Positions 8,796-15,031 of a stretch of 17,690 bases of DNA are shown piece after piece (within the stretch, counting starts at the first letter, position 1; the number at the start of each line of letters is the position of its first letter). A model generated the notes under the pieces. It was given only the letters and a program-made list of their open reading frames with translations. It did no database searches and was not told the origin of the DNA. Source of the DNA: Lachnospiraceae bacterium UBA3772 (GTDB taxonomy: Bacteria > Bacillota > Clostridia > Lachnospirales > Lachnospiraceae). Location of the stretch: assembly GCA_002371025.1 (NCBI GenBank), contig DFFQ01000057.1:1-17690 (forward strand). Reading direction: 5' to 3'. A program made the position numbers and the translations under genes.

Positions 8796-11084
8796 ATTTG
8801 TTTCTCCCTTATTAATAGTACTAAAATCTATATTATTCTTTCTTTTTCTATCCTTACCCTTACTATGTATCTTATAAAGATTTATCCTCAAGGCGTTCAT
8901 ACATACTGTAAAGCTTGATAATGACATAGCCAGCGCTCCCCATATAGGATTCATATTTATACCTTTAAAAAGGCCCGCTGCCATTGGAATAAGAATAATA
9001 TTGTATCCAAATGCCCAGAACAGATTCTGATATATATTTCTAAGAGTCCATCTGCTAAGCCTTATGGCCGCACTTAAGGAAGAAAGATCCGAATTAACAA
9101 GGACTACGTCTCCTGAATCTATTGCAACATCAGTACCTGAACCGATAGCAATGCCTACATCTGATGATTTAAGACTTGGAGCATCATTTATTCCATCTCC
9201 CACCATGGCCGTTTTCCCAAGTTTTTTAAGTCTGTCTATCACTTCTTTTTTTCCATCCGGAAGAAGGCCTGCCATAACCTCATCTACCTTAACTTCTTCA
9301 TTTAAGGCCATTGCTGTATTTTTATTATCTCCCGTAAGCATTACAACTTTAATGCCCATATTTTTCATTTCGCTTATGGCATTTAATGAATCTTCCTTAA
9401 CCTTATCCCTAAGTGAAATGATTCCCAGCAGCTCTTTTTCCGTGGCAAAAAGCACTGGTGTCTTACCGGAAGAAGACATATCATCTATTATTTTTTCCTG
9501 ATCTTTACTAAGTTTAACTATGGACTTGATAAATTTCATAGAGCCGCCATAATAAGTTTCTCCATTTATTTTTCCTTTAAGTCCATTTCCTGAAAGGGCT
9601 TTAAAATCTTCAACCTTAAATTTTTGAGTTCCTTTCTCTTCTCCATAAAGAGAAATTGCCTTTGCTAAAGGATGTTCTGATAATAACTCCAGACTATACG
9701 CCACCTGAAGTAGTCTTTCTTCTCCTATAATATCCGCAACTACAGGTCTTCCTTCAGTTATGGTTCCAGTCTTATCAAGAGCTACAATATCAATCTTGCC
9801 CAGAACTTCCAGCGCTTCACTTGTTTTAAAGAGGATTCCATTTTTTGCTCCAACACCATTTCCTACCATGATGGCAACAGGTGTCGCAAGCCCCAAAGCA
9901 CACGGACAGGAAATCACAAGAACGCTGACTGCCCTTTCCACTGCAAATGCAACTGTCTCACCGGATATGATCCATATAATAAAAACGACAAATGCCACAA
10001 GTATTACAGCCGGTACAAAGAAATAGGACACCCTATCAGCTATCCTTGCTATAGGCGCCTTGGTGGAAGCTGCATCTCTCACCATCTTTATTATCTTTGA
10101 AAATGTTGTATCTTCTCCGACTCTGATGGCTTTCGCTTTTATAAAACCTGAAACATTTTTAGTAGCTGCAGCTACTGTATCTCCTTCCTTTTTATCTACA
10201 GGAATTGACTCACCTGTAAGCATAGACTCGTCAATGGCAGCTCCGCCTTCTATAACTTCTCCATCCAAGGGAATTATCCCTCCCGGTTTTACTATAAAGA
10301 TGTCCCCAGGAAGCACTTCATCTATCGCTACTTCTTTAATCTCACCATTCTTTTCAACCAAAGCCTTACGAGGCGCCATTTTAATAAGGCTCTTTAATGC
10401 ATCCGTTGTACGTCCCTTTGAATAGGACTCCAAAGTTTTTCCAACAGTTATAAGAGCCGGGATCATTGCTGCGGATTCAAAATATAGCTCCTTCATATAT
10501 ATCATCTGAATACTGTTTTTATCCCGCAGTAATACGGTCATTTTTAACAGTATAAATACCGACCAGACAAATGATACCGATGAACCTAAAGCCACCAGAG
10601 TGTCCATATTGGGTGCCAGATTTTTAGCAGATTTAAATCCGGAAATAAAGAAGTCTTTATTAATTATCATTACAATGGTGGCAAGAATCATTTGAAGAAT
10701 TCCAAGTCCCACATAATTCTTGTCCAGATATTCGGGAAGCGGAAGATGAAGCATATTATATCCCATAGATAAATACATAAGTACTATAAGAAATGAAACC
10801 GAATATAAAAGTCTTTTTATTAGATGCTTTATTTCCTTATTATCAAATGAAGCTTCAATATCATTTTCTTCATCTGCCTTAGTATTTCTATCCTTATTTA
10901 TTGCTCCATATCCGGCATTCTCAACAGCCTTAACTATATCTTTTTCAGTTGCATTTCCTTCAACTACCATTTCATTAGTAAGAAGAGACACTGATACTTT
11001 ATCAACTCCCTTAACTTTTGAAACAGCCTTTTCTATATGCACCTGACAAGCTGCGCAGGACATCCCTTTTATATCATATTTCAA
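8586..11084 (-). CDS. copA: Cu(I)-exporting P1B-type ATPase fused to a C-terminal CopZ-like domain
   Basis: Membrane pump that exports Cu(I) using ATP. Domains: N-terminal metal-binding domain with GMSCAAC (Cys10, Cys13); actuator TGES (290-293); membrane CPC metal site (Cys393-Pro394-Cys395); phosphorylation motif DKTG (Asp437); HP dipeptide (471-472); GDGINDAP (629-636); and, in the last helices, Tyr694-Asn695 and Met720 with Ser723-Ser724, the Cu(I)-type (P1B-1) set. The pump ends near residue 740. After a basic, Asn-rich linker (741-763) a complete 69-residue CopZ-like domain follows (MMCAHC, Cys775 and Cys778). Such an appended chaperone domain is unusual; CopZ is normally a separate protein. 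The start is TTG at 11084, with GAGGTGG just upstream in the 14-nt gap after feoB. It is the last gene of the feoA-feoB-copA operon. Confidence 0.93.
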   Translation of the reverse strand: MKYDIKGMSCAACQVHIEKAVSKVKGVDKVSVSLLTNEMVVEGNATEKDIVKAVENAGYGAINKDRNTKADEENDIEASFDNKEIKHLIKRLLYSVSFLIVLMYLSMGYNMLHLPLPEYLDKNYVGLGILQMILATIVMIINKDFFISGFKSAKNLAPNMDTLVALGSSVSFVWSVFILLKMTVLLRDKNSIQMIYMKELYFESAAMIPALITVGKTLESYSKGRTTDALKSLIKMAPRKALVEKNGEIKEVAIDEVLPGDIFIVKPGGIIPLDGEVIEGGAAIDESMLTGESIPVDKKEGDTVAAATKNVSGFIKAKAIRVGEDTTFSKIIKMVRDAASTKAPIARIADRVSYFFVPAVILVAFVVFIIWIISGETVAFAVERAVSVLVISCPCALGLATPVAIMVGNGVGAKNGILFKTSEALEVLGKIDIVALDKTGTITEGRPVVADIIGEERLLQVAYSLELLSEHPLAKAISLYGEEKGTQKFKVEDFKALSGNGLKGKINGETYYGGSMKFIKSIVKLSKDQEKIIDDMSSSGKTPVLFATEKELLGIISLRDKVKEDSLNAISEMKNMGIKVVMLTGDNKNTAMALNEEVKVDEVMAGLLPDGKKEVIDRLKKLGKTAMVGDGINDAPSLKSSDVGIAIGSGTDVAIDSGDVVLVNSDLSSLSAAIRLSRWTLRNIYQNLFWAFGYNIILIPMAAGLFKGINMNPIWGALAMSLSSFTVCMNALRINLYKIHSKGKDRKRKNNIDFSTINKGETNMKKTLKIEGMMCAHCEAAVKKALLAIPGIEEAEVSHEKRTAEITLSSSVDEEVIKKAIEDKDYKFLGAE

Positions 11085-11098
11085 TAAACCACCTCACT

Positions 11099-13234
11099 TT
11101 AATTCTTGTTCTTATCTTTTCTAAATAAAAGATATATGACATAGATAAGAACAGCAATCGCCAGTATTGTCGCCCATGAAAATGCCACCTGGCCTACCAC
11201 AAGTCCTCCCAGCTGATAGACTAAAAGCGCAACCACATAAGCCGAAATATTCTGGAATAATAATGCGTATATAAACCATCTCTTTTTTCCTATTTCCTTA
11301 GCAAGGGTTGTTACCGCTGCAATACAAGGAGAATTAAAGAGATTAAAGATAAGGAAGGAAAGTGCCGCAATTTTTGTTGGGAAAAATGTATTAAATGCTG
11401 CATGAAATCCTTCTGAACCATAAGCAGTTGTAAGATCAGCTCCCATTGAAGAAAGAAGTGACATAGTTGAAACTATGCTTTCCTTTGCAACAAAACCCGA
11501 GAGTGATGATGCAACCGACTGCCATGTTCCAAATCCAAGTGGTATAAATAATGGAGCAATTCCTGTTCCTATAATAGCAAGTAATGACTTATCTGATGTA
11601 GTAAGACCAAATCCATTTTCAGCTATGCCGAAGTTACCCAAAAACCACATTATGGTGCAGCAAAGGAAAAGCACTGTTCCTGCCTTTTTAATAAATGCCC
11701 AGACTCTTTCCCACACATGCATAAACATGCTTTTAAAAACCGGCATATGATAATTTGGAAGTTCCATTACAAATGGAATTGTCTCTCCTGCAAATCCTTT
11801 TGTCTTCTTTAAGATAAGGCAATAGACGATAACCAGTCCCACACCAAGGAAATACATGGCCGGTGCCATCCACCAGGCTCCTCCCATAAGGTATCCACTG
11901 ATAAGTGCAATAACAGGAAGTTTCGCACTACATGGGATCATGGTGGTAGTCATCATGGTAAGTCGTCTGTCTTTCTCAGATTCGATTGTTCTTGTGGCAA
12001 GTATACCTGGAACGCCACAACCTGATGATATAAGGAATGGAATGAAACTCTTTCCTGAAAGCCCAAATTTTCTAAAGAGCTTATCCATGATAAATGCAAT
12101 TCTTGCCATATATCCGCAGTCCTCAAGGAAGGACAGGAAAATGAATACAATAGCCAGCTGTGGAACAAATCCAAGAGGAGTTCCAATACCATGAACTATT
12201 CCATTTACAACAAGTGATATCAGCCATTTTGATGCCCCTATATTTGTAAGAAGTTTTTCCATTCCGGGCTCAATCCAGCTTCCAAACAGAGTATCATTTA
12301 TCCAGTCTGTCATGACTGTTCCAACTGTAGTAACTGCTATGTAATAAACCAGGAACATAAGTCCTGCAAATATTGGAAGCGCAAGCCACCTGTTGGTAAC
12401 TATCCTGTCAATCTTATCAGATACGGTAAGTTCTCCCGGTTTTCTCCCCTTTGTAACAGCTTTTTCAACCAGGGAGGTAACATATTCATATCTTTGATTT
12501 ATGATGATAGAATCCGCATCATCATCCATTTCATTTTCACATTCTTTGATATGCTCTTCGATATGTTCCTTAATTTCATCCGGAAGATTTATATTTTCAT
12601 ATGCCTTTTCATCTCTTTCAAAAAATTTTATGGCATACCACCTAAGAAGATCCTCTTCCACCAGATTTTCAATAGATTCCTCAATATGGGCAATAGCATG
12701 TTCAACACAACCACCATAAACATGAGGAAGTCTTATCTTTTTCTTTTCTTTTGCCACTGAAACCGCCAGCTGTGCTGCTTCTATGGTTCCCTCATTTTTT
12801 AAAGCCGATATCTGGATGATCTCACATTTTAATGATTTTCCCAGCTTTTCAATATCTATATCATCCCCATTTTTTCTTACAGCATCCATCATATTAATGG
12901 CTATTACAACTGGAATCCCCGTTTCTATTAACTGTGTTGTAAGATAGAGATTTCTCTCGATATTTGTTCCGTCTACAACATTAAGGATAACATCCGGCTT
13001 TTCATTTACTATATAATTTCTAGCCACTACTTCTTCCAAAGTATATGGACTAAGAGAATAAATACCCGGAAGATCCTGGATTATAACTTCCTTATCTCCC
13101 TTTAAATATCCTTCTTTTTTCTCAACTGTAACACCCGCCCAATTGCCTACATACTGATTGCTCCCTGTAAGTTCATTGAAAAGAGTTGTTTTTCCACAAT
13201 TGGGATTTCCAGCTAAAGCAATTCTAATTTCCAT
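11099..13234 (-). CDS. feoB: Ferrous iron transporter FeoB
   Basis: Inner-membrane Fe(II) importer with an N-terminal GTPase. The 711-residue protein shows G1 GNPNCGKTT (9-17), the G2 Thr36 region (AGVTVEKKEG), G3 DLPG (54-57), G4 NMMD (114-117) and G5 near SALKNEG (143-149). A helical regulatory (GDI) region follows, with a charged segment at 220-245. From about 282 come the membrane helices with two Gate regions, including the paired Cys motifs SGCGVPG (404-410) and IPCSAKLP (433-440). The ATG at 13234 follows feoA by 11 nt, with an AGGA SD. No feoC is present, as is usual in Firmicutes. Confidence 0.97.
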   Translation of the reverse strand: MEIRIALAGNPNCGKTTLFNELTGSNQYVGNWAGVTVEKKEGYLKGDKEVIIQDLPGIYSLSPYTLEEVVARNYIVNEKPDVILNVVDGTNIERNLYLTTQLIETGIPVVIAINMMDAVRKNGDDIDIEKLGKSLKCEIIQISALKNEGTIEAAQLAVSVAKEKKKIRLPHVYGGCVEHAIAHIEESIENLVEEDLLRWYAIKFFERDEKAYENINLPDEIKEHIEEHIKECENEMDDDADSIIINQRYEYVTSLVEKAVTKGRKPGELTVSDKIDRIVTNRWLALPIFAGLMFLVYYIAVTTVGTVMTDWINDTLFGSWIEPGMEKLLTNIGASKWLISLVVNGIVHGIGTPLGFVPQLAIVFIFLSFLEDCGYMARIAFIMDKLFRKFGLSGKSFIPFLISSGCGVPGILATRTIESEKDRRLTMMTTTMIPCSAKLPVIALISGYLMGGAWWMAPAMYFLGVGLVIVYCLILKKTKGFAGETIPFVMELPNYHMPVFKSMFMHVWERVWAFIKKAGTVLFLCCTIMWFLGNFGIAENGFGLTTSDKSLLAIIGTGIAPLFIPLGFGTWQSVASSLSGFVAKESIVSTMSLLSSMGADLTTAYGSEGFHAAFNTFFPTKIAALSFLIFNLFNSPCIAAVTTLAKEIGKKRWFIYALLFQNISAYVVALLVYQLGGLVVGQVAFSWATILAIAVLIYVIYLLFRKDKNKN

Positions 13235-13245
13235 TTTCTTATATC

Positions 13246-13467
13246 CTATTCCATTTCTATTATATCTGCGTCATCTTTACGAAGTGACAGTTCATAACCT
13301 CTCACAGTCACTTCAACAGGATCTCCAAATGGAGCAACCTTCTTCACAAATATCTCTGTCCCCTTTGTAATCCCCATATCCATGATACGTCTTCTCAGCG
13401 CCCCTTCACCATGAACTTTAACTACCTTCGCCCTGCCACCAACAGGTATATCTCTAAGGGTTTTCAA
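13246..13467 (-). CDS. feoA: Ferrous iron transport accessory protein FeoA
   Basis: Small cytosolic SH3-like protein needed for FeoB function. About 73 residues, with the family pattern: GGRAKVVKV, then ALRRRIMDMGITKGTEIFV, PFGDPVEVTVRGYELSLRKDDA and a C-terminal acidic patch. The start is placed at the TTG at 13467 because a GGAGG SD sits 8 nt upstream. A longer reading from the TTG at 13482 would translate that SD itself. It is the first gene of the feoA-feoB-copA operon, with a promoter and palindrome directly upstream. Confidence 0.9.
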   Translation of the reverse strand: MKTLRDIPVGGRAKVVKVHGEGALRRRIMDMGITKGTEIFVKKVAPFGDPVEVTVRGYELSLRKDDADIIEME

Positions 13468-13487
13468 TTTATATTCCTCCAATGTAT

Positions 13488-13516
13488 GTTTTATGAACTA
13501 AACATTAGTTAGTCAA
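13488..13516 (-). promoter_or_regulatory. Promoter of the feo-cop operon
   Basis: Minus-strand TTGACT (13511-13516), a 17-bp spacer and TAAAAC (13488-13493) lie about 20 bp upstream of the feoA start, giving a very short leader. The -10 is a 4/6 match. The spacer is almost entirely the palindrome listed separately. Confidence 0.55.
13496..13510. promoter_or_regulatory. Palindromic candidate operator in the feoA promoter
   Basis: AACTAA-ACA-TTAGTT is a perfect 6-3-6 inverted repeat lying exactly between the -35 and -10 of the feoA promoter, where a bound dimer would block polymerase. TTAG-type half sites occur in DtxR/MntR-family operators, so a metal-dependent repressor is the leading candidate. 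The regulator itself is not in the window. Confidence 0.5.
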
Positions 13517-13582
13517 ATCTTACGATATTTAGAAGTATAATACTCTAATTATATGAAAGCAATAAATTTTTCCTTACATCCA

Positions 13583-13822
13583 CATGGCACATCTCGCAAG
13601 CACTGCTTGCTCGATGATGCGGTCTCGCCAAGGTCATATATCTGCCGATGGCAGATATACCTGAAGTAAGAGTATGCACCTTTTCGCATAAATGCGAAGG
13701 TGCATGGCACATCTCGCAAGCACTGCTTGCTCGATGATGCGGTCTCGCCAAGGTCATATATCTGCCGATGGCAGATATACCTGAAGTAAGAGTATGCTCC
13801 TTTTCGCATAAATGCGAAGGTG
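13583..13822. repeat. Tandem repeat, two 120-bp units (119/120 identical)
   Basis: Unit 1 is 13583-13702 and unit 2 is 13703-13822. The only difference is A at 13678 versus T at 13798. Each unit holds three hairpins: GCAAGCA-C-TGCTTGC (13596-13610), a perfect 10-3-10 stem (13637-13659), and a 13-bp stem with a 2-nt bulge at the unit junction (13675-13704). The units look richer in G+C than their flanks. The period is a multiple of three, so apparent open frames cross the units, but they have no SD and no family resemblance. The function is unknown. Confidence 0.9.
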
Positions 13823-13866
13823 CATACTCTTACTTCAGGTATATGCTTCGCATATATGACTTTGGC
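13747..13866. repeat. Large branched inverted repeat (unit 2 with inverted third part-copy)
   Basis: The right half of unit 2 is followed by its own inverted copy. The central stem pairs 13775-13809 with 13812-13844 (about 33 bp, one mismatch and a 2-nt bulge, AA loop). Outer stems pair 13747-13761 with 13852-13866 (14 of 15). Between them each side has its own small hairpin: 13757-13779 on the left, 13840-13856 on the right. The whole could fold as a cross-shaped RNA or a DNA cruciform. Confidence 0.8.
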
Positions 13867-13878
13867 TCAACTTCGCAC

Positions 13879-13904
13879 AAAAAAACCACGCCCGTCGGCG
13901 TGGT
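13879..13904 (-). terminator. Leftward intrinsic terminator without an obvious upstream gene
   Basis: An 8-bp GC-rich stem (13885-13892 with 13897-13904, CGTC on the plus strand as loop) is followed on the minus strand by seven T residues. On the plus strand no T-run follows. No recognisable minus-strand gene lies between it and the plus-strand regulator gene at 14282. It may end a small leftward RNA or a decayed gene. Confidence 0.75.
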
Positions 13905-14143
13905 GTTATATAAAAGCCTTCACTTTTACCCCACAGTGATACTCAAACATAATTCATAGATATAACCAGAATGCCAAGATTACTTTTAACTTTTTCATCC
14001 CCCGATGACCTGACATTCAATCCCATTACTTCGAGAACAACTGTATTTACATTATGCAATAATCATTAAAAATATGAAAGTCCCGTTCATGCGCAACTTT
14101 TGCACAAAATTCGTTCTTGACATTTTGAAAATTTTTGTTCCAA

Positions 14144-14173
14144 TTCAACCAAAATTCTATTGATTTTAACCGA
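14144..14173 (-). promoter_or_regulatory. Candidate LytTR-type binding site pair
   Basis: On the minus strand two nine-base sites, TCGGTTAAA (14165-14173) and TTGGTTGAA (14144-14152), share GGTT(A/G)AA and are separated by exactly 12 bp. This is the geometry described for AgrA-class LytTR regulators: 9-bp direct repeats with a 12-bp gap. Each matches the published consensus only partly. Confidence 0.35.
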
Positions 14174-14194
14174 ATTCTAGTCTAAACTAGTGAT

Positions 14195-14212
14195 AGTTAC
14201 CGCAGAGTTACC
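14195..14212 (+). promoter_or_regulatory. Direct repeat AGTTACC with 11-bp period
   Basis: AGTTACC occurs at 14195-14201 and 14206-14212, one helical turn apart. It lies just upstream of the poor -35 that would serve the TATAAT at 14240, a suitable place for an activator. Whether a protein binds is unknown. Confidence 0.3.
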
Positions 14213-14281
14213 TTATTATATAAGAAGTTAGTTCTTAAATATAATTCAGTTTTTAAAATTTTTAGAAAAAAGAGGGCGAAT

Positions 14282-15007
14282 ATGGAAATTTTAAATGTGG
14301 GTATTTGTGAAGATGACAAGACAGAACAAAAAGTTCTTCTCAAATTATTAGAAAAATCTGAGTATAATATCAACACAGAGTTATTTGAAAATGGAAATGA
14401 CATGGTTAATTCTTATTATCCTTGCAAATATGATCTTATCCTGATGGATATCTATATGCCTGTAATGAACGGTATCGAAGCAGTATCAAAGATCAGAGAG
14501 AAAGATAAACATGTTCCTATCGCCTTTATCACAACAAGCCTTGATCATGCCATGGACGGTTATATCCATCATGTTAACCGTTATCTGACAAAACCATTTA
14601 ATGAATCTGATATCAAGGAAGTCCTCTCACTTGCAGCCTACGAAAAGAAAAACCTGCCTTCTTTACGTATCCGAAGCGGTTATTCTGAATTAGATATTCC
14701 ATATATGCAGATAAGATATATAGAACAGCGCGGACACAGTATGGTACTTCACCTTACAGGAGGCCGAGATGAAGAGATTAATTACAAACTTTCCGATATC
14801 GAGTCCCTTCTTCCACTTCCACCATTTATTAAATGCCACAAAAGTTATATAGTTAATCTTATACATGTTAATTTTTTAAATAAGGATCTCCTTCTATTTG
14901 ATATGTCTGAAGGTGGTTCAGTATATATAAGAAGAAACAGCTTAAAGGAGATTGAAGACAGCTATAAGAAATATATGTTCGAATATACAAGAAGCATTTC
15001 TGAATAG
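14282..15007 (+). CDS. LytTR-family response regulator
   Basis: Cytosolic two-component regulator of the AgrA/LytR class. The receiver domain (residues 1-115) has acidic residues at 10-12 (CEDDKTE), the phosphorylation site Asp56 (LILMDIYMPVMNG), Thr84/Thr85 and Lys104 (YLTKPF). The LytTR DNA-binding domain (about 128-232) has IRSGYSELDIPYMQIRYIEQRGH, the SDIESLLP segment and FIKCHKSYIVNLIHV. Length (241 residues) is normal. The ATG at 14282 is preceded by AGAGGGCGA. The kinase gene follows after 24 nt and is surely the partner. Direct repeats in the leader may allow autoregulation. Confidence 0.95.
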   Translation: MEILNVGICEDDKTEQKVLLKLLEKSEYNINTELFENGNDMVNSYYPCKYDLILMDIYMPVMNGIEAVSKIREKDKHVPIAFITTSLDHAMDGYIHHVNRYLTKPFNESDIKEVLSLAAYEKKNLPSLRIRSGYSELDIPYMQIRYIEQRGHSMVLHLTGGRDEEINYKLSDIESLLPLPPFIKCHKSYIVNLIHVNFLNKDLLLFDMSEGGSVYIRRNSLKEIEDSYKKYMFEYTRSISE

Positions 15008-15031
15008 TTTTCTTCTATAAAACAGATCAGT

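Larger units (their letters stand above)
13905..14281. other. Intergenic region upstream of the response regulator
   Basis: AT-rich, with no convincing gene. The minus strand has a 27-codon frame (about 14033-13950) lacking an SD. It holds the candidate regulatory repeats listed separately and two possible plus-strand promoters. One is TATAAT at 14240-14245 with a poor -35. The other is TTGATT (14160-14165), 17 bp, TAAACT (14183-14188). A CTAGT-N4-ACTAG palindrome lies at 14177-14190. No tRNA or known riboswitch fold was recognised. Confidence 0.6.

Noticed and set aside
9064..10425. Plus-strand frames of 88-145 codons within copA
   Set aside because: They are shadows on the strand opposite copA, whose ATPase motifs are unambiguous. 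They lack SD sites and family features.
12494..12760. Plus-strand frame of 88 codons rich in Phe and Ile
   Set aside because: It is antisense to the charged GTPase/helical region of feoB; the hydrophobic look comes from complementing Glu/Lys codons.
13583..13866. CRISPR array
   Set aside because: Units of 120 bp are directly joined with no unique spacers, and no cas gene is near.
13549..13959. Overlapping open frames of 63-86 codons across the 120-bp repeats on both strands
   Set aside because: They stay open only because the repeat period is a multiple of three. They lack SD sites, encode the repeat's hairpins, and resemble no protein family.
13950..14033. 27-codon minus-strand frame between the repeat and the regulator gene
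   Set aside because: No SD and no recognisable product. Kept only as part of a possible small RNA.
14197..14403. Minus-strand frame of 68 codons overlapping the start of the response regulator
   Set aside because: It overlaps the SD and first 40 codons of a certain gene, with no SD of its own. It does not explain the terminator at 13879.
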